From assembly GCA_014218235.1 (NCBI GenBank), contig CM024758.1:105747698-105811697 (forward strand): 64,000 nucleotides of DNA, in the 5' to 3' direction. Shown here one piece after another: positions 41,441-53,426 of this stretch. Origin of the DNA: Colocasia esculenta (Eukaryota; Streptophyta; Magnoliopsida; Alismatales; Araceae). Under the pieces are notes generated by a model. The model was given only the letters and a program-made list of their open reading frames with translations. It made no database searches and was not told the origin of the DNA. Numbering within the stretch: the first letter of the stretch is position 1; the number at the start of each line of letters is the position of its first letter. Both the position numbers and the translations under genes were made by a program.

Positions 41441-42737
41441 TTGATTGCAAATAAAAATGACACTGCTTGGTTGTGGCACAAAAGGTTGGGTCATGCAAGT
41501 TTCACAACCATTAGTAAACTCATAAGAATGAATCTAGTAAAAGGTCTTCCTGAATCTTTCCCAGTCATTGACAATCTTGTTTGTGGGATATGTGCTCAAG
41601 GAAAACAAACAAGAAAATCTTTTAAAGTGTTCAATGAAGTACTTACATCTAAACCACTTGAGTTGCTTCATATGGATCTTTTTGGTCCAACCAGAACTCA
41701 AAGTTTCAGTGGAATAGATATGTCTTTGTGATCATTGATGACTTTACAAGATATACTTGGGTCTTATTCCTATCCCATAAAAGTGATGCATGTTCAGAAT
41801 TCAGGAGATTTTACAATTCTGCCTTAGTGGGTTTATCTTTCAAACTGAATTCTATTTTGACAGATCATGGGGGTGAATTTGAAAACAAATCATTTTCTGA
41901 TCTCTGTACTGAATTGAAAATTCTCCATAAATTTTCTTCCCCTAGAACTCCAGAACAAAATGAAGTTGTAGAAAGGAAAAATAGAACTCTTGTGGAAATG
42001 GCCAGAACTATGCTCATTGAAAGTAAACTGTCTAAATCTTTTTGGGCAGAAGCTGTAAATACAACTAATTTCATTTTGAATAGAGCATTAGTAAGACCAA
42101 AGATCAGAAAAACCCCTTATGAGTTGTTCAAAAATAAAAACCAAGTGTGTCATATTTCAAAATTTTTGGTTGCAAATGTTTTGTTCACAATAACAACAAA
42201 GAAAATCTTGATAAATTTGATGCAAAAAGTTTTGAATCAATCTTCTTAGGTTACTCTGAAACTTCAAGAGCTTACAGAGTTTATATTTTGAAAAATAAGA
42301 CTGTGGAAGAATCTCCACATGTCATTTTTGATGAAAATTTACAAAAGATTGACATTTCTGATTTGTACAGAACTCAAATATGTGATGATGAAGATGAATT
42401 TCTTGAACATCCATCTACAAATCTTGAAGATCAAGAAGTACCAAATGTTCATGAGGTTCTTGAAATGCCAACTTCAAGTAATTCAGGTAATCATGTTCCT
42501 GAAAATCATGCAAACTCTGAGGTAATTTCTGAACCCAGATTTTTAAGAGATCATCCACTTGAAAGCATTGTTGGTAATTTGCAAGATGGAATAAGAACCA
42601 GATCATCTTTTCATTCTGTCATAGTTGAAGATTCTTTGGCACTACTTTCCCAAATTGAACCCAAAAATGTTGATGAAGCTTTATCTTGTGAAAACTGGAT
42701 AAATGCTATGCATGAAGAGCTTCATCAATTTGAATGA
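41441..42737 (+). pseudogene. pol: Integrase (element IV)
   Basis: The GAG-pre-integrase/zinc region is open at 41441-41731 (WHKRLGHASF, CGICAQGKQ, HMDLFGP with the first catalytic Asp). A frameshift near 41715 leads to 41728-42249 with LTDHGGEF and VVERKNRT, so all three core acids are present but in two frames. A second shift near 42150-42245 gives the C-terminal part (FKIFGCKCFVHN, LGYSETSRAYRV), open to 42737. A TGA there replaces a codon before the reverse transcriptase. Integrase would insert the cDNA into host chromatin. Confidence 0.88.
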
Positions 42738-44183
42738 AATCAAGTTTGGGATTTAGTACCAAAACCTTCAGATTTAACTTCTGTCATTGGAACTAGATGG
42801 ATTTTCCGAAATAAATTGAATGAATCTGGTCAAATTGTTAGAAAAAAGCTAGACTTGTTGCTCAAGGATATAACCAAAAACTTGGTATTGATTTTGAAGA
42901 ATCTTATGCCCTGTAGCAAGACTTGAAGCTGTTCGAATATTCCTTGCATTTGCTGCTTCTTTGAAATTCAAAGTCTTTCAAATGGATGTCAAGAGTGTTT
43001 TTTGAATGGTTACATAAAAGAAAATGTCTTTGTCAAACAACCCCCTGGTTTTGAAAATGAAAAATTTCCCAATCATGTTTTTAAACTCAATAAGGCTCTA
43101 TATGGTCTTAAGCAAGCTCCAAGAGCTTGGTATGACCGGTTGAGCTCCTTTCTTGTAAATAAAGGTTACATAAGAGGAAAAATTGATCAAACTTGTTTAC
43201 AAAAACTGCAAAAAATCATTTATTGTTGTTCAGGTTTATGTTGATGATATCATTTTTGGCTCCACAGATAATAATTTGTGCAATGAGTTTGCCCATCTTA
43301 TGCAATCTGAATTTGAAATGAGTCTAATGGGTGAACTTACATTCTTTTAGGTCTGCAAGTACATCAAACTGCTGAAGGAATTTTTTGAGTAAAAAAATAT
43401 GTCAAGGAGTTGCTCAAGAGGTTTGACTTCCAAAACATCAAGCCATCCAACACACCAATGGCCACAAGTGTAAGACTTGAGAGTGATGCTTCTGGTAAGC
43501 CTGTTAATGCTAAACTTTACAGAGGTATGATTGGATCTCTTCTTTATCTAACTACCTCTAGGCCAGATATTCAATTCAGTGTCTGCATGCGCGCTAGATT
43601 TCAAGCAAATCCTAAAGACAGTCACATGTCTACTGTTAAAAGAATTTTCAAATATCTTCTTTCTTCATGTGATTTGGGTCTTTGGTATCCTGCTAGGTGT
43701 AAATTAGACTTGATTGCATATAGTGATGTTGATTATGCTGGGTGCAAACTTGATAGAAAAAGCACTAGTGGGTTGTGTTTATATCTAGGAGGGTGTCTTA
43801 TTTCTTGGGCTTCCAAAAAACAACATTCTGTAGCTCTTTCAACTGCAGAAGCTGAGTATGTTGCCACTGGTAGCTGTGGTACCCAAGTCCTTTGGGTCAA
43901 GCATCAACTTCTAGATTATAATCACACATTAGGTTGCATTCCTATTCTTTGTGACAACACAAGTGCTATAAATCTGTCCAAAAATCCTATTCAGCATTCC
44001 CGCACAAAACACATTGACATTCAGCATCATTTCCTTCGAGATGAAGTCTCAAAGAATTCTTTTGAACTCCACTTCATTGACACAGAAAAACAAATTGCAG
44101 ACATTTTCACTAAGCCTCTTGCAGAACCTAGATTCACTTCTCTTAGAAGGGAACTTGGTTTATGCAAGTTTTCACATGTCTGA
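42738..44183 (+). pseudogene. pol: Reverse transcriptase and RNase H (element IV)
   Basis: Reverse transcriptase blocks occur in more than one frame: VIGTRWIFRNKLNE, FQMDVKS (near 42980), then 43002-43244 with VKQPPGF and LYGLKQAPRAWYDR, and YVDDIIFGS near 43237. A TAG near 43350 and a TGA near 43389 follow. From 43410 to 44183 the frame is open (257 codons) with the connection (GSLLYLTTSRPDIQFSVCM) and RNase H (YSDVDYAGCKLDRKST, STAEAEYVA, LCDNTSAI, IADIFTKPLAEP). The copia-type order IN before RT is clear. Confidence 0.9.
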
Positions 44184-45556
44184 AATCTTCATCTCAATTC
44201 TTTGTGCAACTAAAGGTCATTCTCTCTTGCAAATAAATTCCTACTTCTCAGTTGCATTGAAATTCTGGGTATATCAAATAGTGATTTGAAGAAAGGCAAG
44301 TTAGGCTTGTCTGGACACTTTCACTATGCGTGAGTATATGTCTCCGCCAAGTACCAAGATTCCTTTATGCAATTGTTGAGGGGGAGTCATTGTATATTCT
44401 TCACTCATTTCACTTGACATTTGTTGTCTATACTGCGCTCCAATCATCAGAATTTTTGAGTCATTGTGTTATTTTCTGATTAGAGAATTAATATGTTGTA
44501 ACTAAACTCATTGTGCATTTAGTTTAATTTCAAAGATTCATTATCATTTCAAGGTTAAGCAATCTTAATACTGAATGTTTTTAAAATGATTTTCAAAACA
44601 CTATTATAGGCACATGAGTGGCTTTACTATTTCACATGTGTATGTTTAAGCTTCATTTTTACCACATGTTAAGAATAATTTCTCTAACTTCGTAGTCATG
44701 ACTTTTTTGGTCAAAGCAAACATATTCCTACAAAACATCAAAAGAAAAATGATCAATCTGGAAAGATACAAACAGAGCAATGCAAATTCTTGAACCACTG
44801 AGTAACCGGGTCATTTCACCTAAAAAGTGATTTGTTTCGTGTCAAAAAGTGGAAATAAAAGTTTTCAACTCTGTATAAGATAATTAAAGTTAAACCACTG
44901 AGTAATCAGGAGATCTTGCATCTAATCAATGTGATCTCTTGCACTGAAAAGTGAGATTTAACTAATTTATTCTTGTATTCTTTCCCAGTTAAAAATGAAA
45001 GAAAATCAAATTGACAGGATGGAAAAGCTTAAGACCTTAATAAAGTTCATGTTTACTGAGTTTAGACCTATTATTTTATATTGTGTTAAACTTAAAGCTC
45101 CTAACATCCTTGTTAAATATTTCTGCTCACTCATATAGGTCACTTTATTTAACATTTGCATCATTATTTTAACCACATTCAGATCAGTATACTTTGCTAT
45201 ACTTTGTGTTGAGTGTGTCTTTGTGATTAAACTTTATTGCACAATACAAAGAACACAATAACTTCCCTCATATGTCAATATCACTTTGCCTCATTTATTT
45301 TGATCATTTCTGACCTTTCATTTCTTATATTTCATTTATTGATCTCTTACAATCATTGTTTCTCTCTCTTATCTATCTTTTTGATGTTGTCAAAAAGGGG
45401 GAGAAAGCTCCTTAAAGGAGGAGAAAGTAAAAGTTTCTAGAAAAGTTTCTAGAGGGAGAAAGTCTTTATGGGGAGTAAGTTCAAAGGGTGTATAAGGTCA
45501 AGGGGAGTTGTTGGGAGATTGTGCATATATTTTGTCATCATCAAAAAGGGGGAGAT
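44184..45556 (+). other. 3' non-coding region and polypurine tract of IV
   Basis: This holds 1.4 kb without an open gene. Purine runs AAAAAGGGGGAG occur near 45391 and again at 45543-45556 directly before the 3' LTR; the last is the probable polypurine tract. No envelope-like gene is found here, unlike element I. Confidence 0.75.
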
Positions 45557-47116
45557 TGTTGGGTTGAGTGTGTTTTGGAATTTTCTAAAGTTGTATTTAA
45601 TGATAACCAATGAACATCACTCATACTTTGATTTTGATGATGACATATTGTGTTTTTTATGATGATATGTTGAACATGTTATACATTCTATGCATATCAC
45701 AATAAATGGAACATGTTAAATACATCACACATATAATAACAATATTCAAAAAGCATGTTTCCATACACACTTTATCATTTATATTCATGATAATACATTG
45801 GACTAATGATTATGTGTTTATTTCTCAGGGACATACATTTCTTGGAAGGGTAGTGTCGACACACCCAATACTGGTGTCGACACAGGGTTTCAAACCCTAA
45901 GGCAAAATGATGAAGAAAATGTCAAGTGTGTCGACATAGCCTCAAGTGGTGTCGACACTAGACCCAGCTCCCAAAGAACCTAGTTGACAGGTCTGTACAG
46001 TGTGTCGACACAGCCTCAAGTGGTGTCGACACTAGATCCAGTTCCCAGAGGACCTGTTTGCCAGACTGGGACAGTGTGTCGACACAGTCTAGGTGTGTGT
46101 CGACACTAGTCTCAGCTCCCAGAAGTCCAGTCTTGCGCAAATGGGACAGTGTGTCGACACACTCCCTGGTGGTGTCGACACACTCTGGCTAAAACTTAAA
46201 ATCGTGAATTCATCTGGACAAGTGGCCGCTTGGGGTTCAAGGGGATCTGCCTAGGTTTTTGTGCCCACGTACCCTAAGGCTCTTTATGGACATATGGGGC
46301 TATAAATACCCATGTCTTTGGCACTCCAAAGTAACCCCACGCAAGAGCAAGCCAAGAGTATTCTGGAAGAAGGAAGGAAGAGCGGGAAACAGGATCTGCA
46401 TCCAGAGGAGTAGAGCAACGCCGCCAAGGGAAGAAGAAGGAGAAGAAGAAGGAGAAGAAGAGGAGGAGCTCGAGATTGCAGCAGTGCTGATCCAGAAGGA
46501 GATCCAGCCAAGTCTGTATTTGGTCAGAGTGTTTATTTTCTCTGGGGAATCTGTGTATGTGTTCTACACAGATCTCCCAATTCTATTTGTCTCTACCATT
46601 TCTATTATATTGAGATAGATCGTGCTAGAGGATCTATTCTCTAAGTGTGCTTGGTCTAGCATAACTTGGATCTATTGTGATTCAGAGGTTTGAGTACTTT
46701 GTACTCTGTTTTGGAGCCGTTGTGCTCTGGTGCTTGAGCCGTGGTGCTCAAGGGCTTGTGAATTTACTGAATTCACAAGTGGTCTTTGGAGTAGGTCGTT
46801 GTGCCTATCTCCTGGGTTTCTTTGAGTTGTTGAACTCAAAGAGGTTAGAGTCGTCGTGCTCTAGTTTGTACTACACTTGTGCTAGTGGTTCCTCCGTTGT
46901 GAGGAGGTGGACGTAGGAGACACAAGTTGTGTTCTCCGAACCACCTTAAAATCTTCAGTGCACTATGGTTCGATGTGTGGTTTGCTGTTCTTATTCACTA
47001 TTCTCACACACCACATTTGGATCTGATCGAATTGTGTGTTTTACTCATTTTAATTCCGCTGCTATACACACAATCTCTTAGTTCATTTACCAAAGTCACC
47101 TATCCGATCCCCAACA
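45557..47116 (+). repeat. 3' LTR of IV
   Basis: It begins TGTTGGGTTGAG and ends CCCCAACA at 47116. It matches the 5' LTR closely, with small indels (for example one extra GGAGAAGAAGAA unit near 46440). The array is at 45853-46181 and an intact TATAAATA box is at 46301-46308. CAACC at 47117-47121 is the right target duplication. Confidence 0.95.
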
Positions 47117-47705
47117 CAACCCCCTCATTCAGGCGTTGAGGGAGCAGTGGGATAGAACGAGCAGGGCATTTCTGATGCCCTGGGGGCACATGGTGCCGAG
47201 CTTAGAGGATGTAGCGAGGAACACCGGCCTCTGAGTGGACGGGGAGGCGGTGACAGGAGTGACTTATGCCGACTACACGGATTTGGCGCAGGACCTACTG
47301 GGATTGGAGCCGGCGGGGGAGGATGACTTCGGCGACCGGAGGATGGTCGACCGAGTGGAGTTTTTAGAGAGCCTGGGTCTGTGGGGAGCGAGGTAGACAG
47401 GCGAGGAGTCTCTGCACGAGTTCGTGTAGTGAGCAGCGGGCTTGGCCAGGGCAGTGTATGGCTAGTTCCATGAGGATGAGGAGAGGGTGGACTAAGACTT
47501 GAGGAAGTTCCTGGTACTATTTCTGAGGAAGATGTTGTTGGGGATGAAGGGCGACGGCATCCACTGCCGATTCTTGGAGATATTGGAGGATTTGGAGAGG
47601 ATCAGTCAGTACTCATGAGGAGCGGCCTTCTTGGCCCATACACTCGCCGACCTCTCAAGCGGCACTGATCGAGAGACCACCGTGGGTAGGTTTCTCCCCT
47701 TCCTC
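47117..47705 (+). pseudogene. Plant mobile domain (PMD) gene, 3' part
   Basis: Continuing in one frame from exon 2, the sequence reads LIQALREQW, MPWGHMVPSLEDVA, VTGVTYADYTDL, FLEILEDLERISQYS and AFLAHTLADLSSG. This is the expected PMD block order: an ALVERW-like start, a W-G-x-M segment, and a later LxxLxxI-Y segment. Seven in-frame stops (first near 47233) interrupt an otherwise unshifted frame. TGA, TAG and TAA replace codons that fit Arg, Gln or Trp, as expected from methylcytosine decay. Similarity fades near 47690. The gene was broken both by these stops and by element IV. Confidence 0.65.
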
Positions 47706-47879
47706 TAGGTACATGATTTTCCTTTAAGCTTTCTCATTTCCTACATTACACTTTTTAGTCAAAATAATCAATGGGCGGCGACCACGAAAATCGGGTCCTC
47801 AACGGTGGTTACACAATGATTTGTAAAGTGGACCTACCCTCTCTCTCTCTAGTTTTCTAGAGAGAGATGCTCTGAATGT
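47706..47879 (+). repeat. Gypsy B-like LTR end remnant and flanks
   Basis: At 47773-47813 a stretch containing CGAAAATCGGGTCCTCA and ending GGTGGTTACA resembles the terminal part of LTR B (14491-14551). It is probably a truncated LTR end. I see nothing in the bases on either side. Confidence 0.5.
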
Positions 47880-48564
47880 TCGGGAGGCTTTAGCTGTGTC
47901 TGGGTTACCTCCACTGCCGCTCCGGCGGTGGGTGGCCGGCCTGTGTTCATGGAGGTTCTGGTGCTCCGGTCATGGAGTCTGTGTAGCCAGAGTCTGATGG
48001 TTTTAGGCCGGCGCAGAAGATGCTCTCCTTCGCACAGGCTCTTTCCGCTTCCTTGCGTCCTACGAAGGTAGCCTTGCAGGTTAAACCTCTAGCGTTCACT
48101 GATGCGGATGCGTCTGCAGTTTTTTTCTCTCACGAAGAGATTTCCAAGTCTGAAGAAGCCCTAAAAAGGGCTATTATCGTGAAGTGTTCTTACGGTAGGC
48201 CGTCTATCCCGGACATTAAATCGTGCTTGACATTTCGATTTGGTCTCAAGTTGGATTTTATTGTTAGCACCCTTAATCATCACCATCTTCTGCTCTGTTT
48301 TGAGTCTGACGAAGACTTTCTTCTAGTCCTTCTTCGTAAGAGTCTTTATATTAAGGGCTATTTGTTTCGTTTCTTTCGTTGGTCGGCCTCGTTTGATTTT
48401 GACAAGGACCCTCCTATGATGCCTATCTAGGTTGGTTTTCTTGGTCTTCTAGTAAGCTTGTATAATGAGGATTACCTGCGCTCTATTGTTAATAACTTGA
48501 ATCCATGAAGCCACTCTGGCCTGGACCCAAACTGTTGAAGCCATAGTGTGTATTGATGTGGATT
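47880..48564 (+). pseudogene. LINE ORF1 (DUF4283-like) fragment
   Basis: The frame 48020-48430 encodes SFAQALSAS, then KCSYGRPSIPDI, LLLCFESDEDFLLVL and FRFFRWSASFDFDKDPPMMPI. This is the N-terminal DUF4283 pattern of plant non-LTR (LINE) ORF1 proteins, which bind nucleic acid. A TAG at 48428-48430 stands where Trp is usual, and similarity continues (YNEDYLRSIVNNL, ATLAWTQTVEAIVCIDVDL) with a frame change until element J cuts it at 48564. The zinc knuckle and the endonuclease/RT ORF are not in the window. Confidence 0.7.
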
Positions 48565-49134
48565 TGTAGCAACCCGGTATTTTAATAAATAAATAAATCA
48601 AAAACTTTAAAGAAAAATGAATTAATTAAAACCCATTAAACAAAAAGATGTACTGGCTTTGCTAAATGGATCATATAAAAGTTATTGGGCCAATAGGGAT
48701 TTTTAAAGGCTGAATAAAAGAAAATTACCCTAAATTCGTATCTTTATTATTTCCTAAAATGAAAAGAGCTATTAAATCATTAAAATAGTTAATATGGGTT
48801 GGAATTGGACTCCTAACCCTACCCAAATTGGCTAGGTACGAATTTGCAACCCAACCTAACCCAATTAGGAGTTGGAAAGGTTGGAAGGTTGGAAGAAATA
48901 AGGAAACTCAGAATTTAATAGGAATTAGAGTTGTAGTAGGAACTGGAAACACTAGAGGCTTAAATACACCCCAACCTCTTCATGGACAACCCTAATGTGT
49001 TGCTGAGGCTTACTGGACGTGGAGGAGAGGCCAAAGGAAGGGAGAAATCGTGGGAAGAAGGCTTTCCCAGGATCTACCACCTGTTCTTCGAGTTCTAAGC
49101 CCTAGGAGACAAATCGACCCAAAGGTAGGCATTC

Positions 49135-51127
49135 TCACAAGCTAAACCTAATTAATCTCGTCTGTAGGATGTTCCAAACATCAGGAATAAAATCCCTCTA
49201 GTTTCTCTAATTTTCATCGACCCTATCTTGAGATCTTTATTTTTGAAGTTCTGTTATCATCATGTCCCCGAACCCTCATATTTGTTTTAGATCTTAATGT
49301 ACACTTGATCTCATGCTACGAAATTTTTACTGGACATACTGCTCATTGTTAGGAATCATTTGCCACTATTTTCCCCAAATTCCATATAGTATACCACTCA
49401 AATTAATTCTTTTTCCATCACTGTATCATGTTTTGTGTTGTTCGTGAAAGACCTTGTTCAAAACATGACAGAACCATGCTTATTTCCTAATTCCTATTTA
49501 CTGTGTGTACTCTCACATGTCTAGTTTCATTTAAAACTGGTTTCATGATTTTTCATAATCTGTACACCGAGATTTTCATTTTTGAATGACCCTGTATCAA
49601 AACATGGAAACCCTGGACTGCAATCCAAGGCAAACCCATTTCCTATTCGGGCTCAGGCGCAGGATCGGAGAATGCAATGGCTCGATAGGCCGCGTTCTCG
49701 GGGGCTGATCGCGACCAGAACCCTGTCGCGTTTTGAATGCGACAGGGCTTGGCGTCGCGTTCTGGCCGTATGTCCTAACCGACCCGTCGCGACCTTTGAA
49801 AGACTTTGTCACGTTCTGGATGTACCCTGTCGCGATCCTTACAGGGGTACATCGCCTTATGGACTTTTGCATCTAAACCCTAGATTGTTGGTGTTCTTGT
49901 CTTCCTACAGTGATTATACCTTTTGTAAACAGTCTTAAACGCAGTAAAGAAAGATGCTATAACATAAACATGTGTGAACTAATTAAAAGCCATACACATG
50001 ATCTTCTCATATCTATGATTTTCTCAATCACATGCACATACTTGTAACCTTCCATGATGACTTAACTTGACATGAAAATATCTCATAATATATCTGGTAA
50101 TTTACTTCAATAATGTATATTACATTGCCCTATTTTTAAATGGACTTGTCTTCGTTTCTTGCGATGTTTTGGGAATACCATTACCGATGCTCCACTGTTC
50201 TAGAATTCCTATGGAACGTCGAGCACTTGTTTCCTTACACACTTTCTCTTGACTTGGACAAACTCTCCGTTGGATATTCCTTCTGTCATACTAGTGAATC
50301 CTTGTTCAAGGCCTCTGTAAGTCTCCTCTGTCCATGGATTCCCACATGGTCGACGAGCTAGTTGTACCCTAACACCTATGACACCCTTAGGGATCAATAT
50401 GATCCAAACGGCTTCAGAGTGTTCTCTCTCTTATCACGAGATCTTGCCAGACCTCTAGACTAATGCTCGTAGCTTGGTCATTGGTTGGTTAGTGAATTCT
50501 ACCTGACTGCCAACACCAATTGCGCGTGTTGTGCAACTGTTACTATCGCTCGTTTAATCAACGTTTACGTGCAATGACCTATAGTTCTCATCTATACTCT
50601 ACTCGCTCATCTGTTCACACTCTCTCTACTATCTCGTCTATTCATCTAGTACTCTCATCTATTTCTTGGTACTCTCTATTGGCCATTTGACTGATTGTGT
50701 AAAGATAAACAATATAACTAATGCCTGGCAATATAAAGGGCCTGGTCTGGTCCTGGGAGGGGCGCCCAAAAGTGCTAGTACCCGCGGGAGTTAATTGACC
50801 AGAGTGTTTGCCATTACACTCAAGTGCTATCTATCTCGACTATCTATATGACAATCAAAGTGCTATGCTATACTCGACTCGTTGTGCTATCATTATACAT
50901 TGTGTTATTTGTGCTATGGCCATCCTGCTCTTTGTGCTATACTTGACGCTTGTGCTATGTGAATCATGCTATCGTGCTATCACTTGCTTGACAATACTTG
51001 ACTCTCGCTCTCTATCATTAGCTACTATGCTCTTTAATACATTAATCATTTAAAGCATGTCTGATCATGAGATTTAAGTCCTACTGGGTGTTATCGCTCA
51101 CGTTGCATTATTGTTATGTGTTCTTAG
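49135..51127 (+). other. Predicted intron inside gypsy LTR J
   Basis: It is bounded by the donor and acceptor that align with those in LTRs F and E. Length is about 1990 nt. The TCGCG array lies inside it. Comparative inference only. Confidence 0.5.
49689..49837. repeat. TCGCG array (LTR J)
   Basis: TCGCGACC, TCGCGTT and TCACGTT words with CAGAACCCTG/TTCTGG spacers. Steps include 17, 31, 22 and 21 bases. It is homologous in position to the GCGACA array of solo LTR F. Confidence 0.8.
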
Positions 51128-51436
51128 GTGAGACCAAGGATGATACTTACACTCATGAGGACGGGAATGACCAAGAGTGAAGTCAAGAGTACCCTGGCGT
51201 CTTAGTATTATGTTAGAGTCGTAGTTAGTCTTTACTTTTATTCAATGTAATTGGGCCCTATAGAATGGCTATGATATTAGTGATTGTAATAGACATTTGA
51301 GGAGTTATTAATGAAATGCATTTGCTTTAGTATTTATTCTTTGACCAGTGGTTTTGATGTCTATTATACGCTCTGTACCCGTTTACTTGCAACTGTCTCA
51401 CATTCCGATATTCCACGTCAGGGCGTGACAGTTTTG

Positions 51437-51448
51437 TGGTATCAGAGC
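51437..51448 (+). other. tRNA primer binding site (element J)
   Basis: A perfect TGGTATCAGAGC, 6 bases inside the LTR end (GACA then GTTTTG). Confidence 0.92.
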
Positions 51449-51634
51449 CTAGGTTGTTCTTAAGTATAGGATGATCTAGGTTGACTAGCCTCGACTAGAG
51501 TCAGTTACCGTACCTACGTGAGCTATGGTTAGAACCAAGGGTAACTAGTTAAAATGCACCCACATACGCACAAATTAAATTCCACATCATTATCATAAGA
51601 ACAAGTTACTTTTGTAGGAGCTTAAGAAACTAAG

Positions 51635-52619
51635 ATGGCTGCTGAACGTGCTCAAATGAGGGGCATGCGACAAACTATCCAAGAACTCACCCGTGCACTT
51701 CTGTAAGCTGCACAAGGTGGAGGGAATCGTGGCGGTGCAGGCGAGTTACATCATAACTTCAGGAGCTTGAACCCGCCTATGTTCAGTGGTTTCACGGATC
51801 CAGACAAAGCCGAGCATTGGCATAAGGAGACGGAAAGGATTTTCTGTGTAATGCAATGTGCAGCTGGGGACAAGCTACTGCTAGCTACTTTCCAACTGGA
51901 GAAGGACGCACGCTCTTGGTGGGAGTCAGTGGAAGTGACTAGGGCAAATGGCCAATTCACCTGGATGGAATTTAAGGAAGCCTTCAACTCCAAATACTTC
52001 TCAGAACGTGTACAAGAGAAGAAGGCTGCAGAGTTCGCTGCTCTTAAATAGAGGAGCCTATCTGTGGCCGACTATGAAGCACAGTTTTCTAGACTGGCAA
52101 GATATGTTGAGCATCTGGTGAACACTGAAAGGATGAAGGCTAAGCGCTTCCTCAATGGCCTTAAGCTGCAATACATCACTCAACTAGCCCCTCTCGACAT
52201 CCAAACTTATGCTGAGATGGTGAAGAAAGAGCAATTGTTAGAAGACACTACAGACTTCACCAACCGCATCAAGGGGATGTTCGTGAAGAAGGAATTGACA
52301 CCCAGTCTGACTTCTGCCAAGCCAGCTATCGGGAAGAAACGTCCTTTCATCATCACGGAAGGACCCAGTCAAGAAAAAAAAAACCAAGGCTTTCGTTCCC
52401 AATACTACAGCAAAAAGCAATTGTAAGCATTATGACAAGGCAGGTCACACGACTAATGAGTGCTAGATAAAAGTCGATGCATGTCTGCGCTGTGGAAGCC
52501 GTGAGAACCGTATCCCTAAGTGCCCGCTACTGAAGGAGAATGAGAGGCGCACTATTCATCCTAAGAAATAGGGAAGACTGCAAGCCCTGCGAAACGAAGA
52601 AGCCGCTGAGGAAGGTGGC
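51635..52619 (+). pseudogene. gag: Ty3/gypsy gag (element J)
   Basis: It starts MAAERAQMRGM at 51635. The retrotransposon gag domain is clear (LNPPMFSGFTDPDKAEHW, LEKDARSWWESVE, AEMVKKEQLLED). Stops replace Gln near 51703 and interrupt at 52049 (K-stop-R). A frameshift follows near 52420. The first zinc knuckle (CKHYDKAGHTTNEC) has lost its second Cys to Tyr, and the second (CLRCGSRENRIPKC) has Asn where His is expected. The gene is inactive, but the spacing of domains is normal for the family. Confidence 0.9.
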
Positions 52620-53426
52620 GTGGTAGAAGGTACCCTACAAGTTTTCTCTCTATCAGCATTTGTTTTATTTGATACTGGAGCAACTCATTCATTCATATCT
52701 CAAAACTTTGCTGATGCTCTAAATGTTCAACTTATATCCATGGGGTGTGAATTCTCTGTCACAACACCACTAGGAAAGAAAGAGAATTTGAACAAATATT
52801 ACCCATCTGTCGATGTAATGATCGGAGAACATAACCTAAAAGCTGACCTGGTATGTATGCCCATGGAAGGCTATGACGTGATTCTAGGAGCCAACTGGTT
52901 GTCCACATATGGGGCAAGTGTCGACTGTAAGAAAGGGAAGGTTACGTTTAATGAATTCCCTGAGCTGTCATTCACTGGAATTAGACATAAGAGACGGATG
53001 TCTCTAGTCTCTTCCATACAGGCTCACAACATGATAAGGAAAGGTTGCTTTGCTTTCCTTGCGGCCGTAGTAGTTGAGAGGAAGGGGTCTAAGATAGAGA
53101 ACATACACATAGTCCAGGACTACCCCGATGTATTTCCCGAAGATTTGCCAGGGATCCCCCTTGAACGTGATGTCAACTTTGCTATTGAGTTGATCTCTAG
53201 AGCTGCCCCGGTGTCGCGTCAACCGTACCGGATGTCACCGGCCGAATTAAAGGAACTGAAGGCACAACTGATGGAGTTGTTAGAGAAGGGGTTCATCAGA
53301 CTAAGTACTTCCCCATGGGGAGCACCTGTGTTGTTCGTTAAAAAGAAAGATGGATCTATGATGCTATGTATTGACTATCAACAACTCAATCAGCTAACCA
53401 TGAAGAACAAGTACCCATTGCCTTAG
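52620..53426 (+). pseudogene. pol: Gypsy protease and start of reverse transcriptase (element J)
   Basis: An open frame of 268 codons. The protease active site FDTGATHSF lies near residues 18-26. The linker contains VQDYPDVFPEDLPGIP, then RT starts (MSPAELKELKAQL, WGAPVLFVKKKDGS, CIDYQQLN, the last usually CIDYR). A TAG after NKYPLP at 53424-53426 ends it where relatives continue with R/Q. The reading start is chosen as the first Met and is not the true precursor start. Confidence 0.9.

Larger units (their letters stand above)
37232..47116 (+). mobile_element. Structurally complete Ty1/copia Sirevirus-like element IV (9.9 kb)
   Basis: Two very similar LTRs (1543 and 1560 bp, TGTTGGG...CCCCAACA) flank the PBS, gag, linker, pol in copia order (PR-IN-RT-RH), a 1.4 kb 3' non-coding region and a polypurine tract. 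The whole element is bounded by CAACC duplications. It is the only element seen entire in the window. It is inserted in the PMD gene. No envelope-like gene is present. Several frameshifts in gag and pol make it non-autonomous as it stands. It shares lineage with A. Confidence 0.95.
48565..51430 (+). repeat. 5' LTR of gypsy element J (2.87 kb)
   Basis: It runs from TGTAGCAACCCGG to CAGGGCGTGACA. It contains a TATA-like TTAAATACACC (48958-48967), a donor AAAG|GTAGGCATTCTCAC (intron start 49135), a TCGCG array (49689-49837) and an acceptor TTCTTAG|GTGAG (51127). Start and splice signals match solo LTR F, so they are one family. Confidence 0.92.

Noticed and set aside
46284..46511. Minus-strand Leu-rich frame suggesting a signal peptide in LTR IV (also near 38172)
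   Set aside because: It is antisense of a GAAGAAGAAGGAG purine repeat in the LTR leader and is not supported by any domain.
36546..47705. An active host MAIN/MAIL-like PMD gene
   Set aside because: Seven in-frame stops, a 9.9 kb insertion and a frame mismatch at the predicted splice show it is not functional here.
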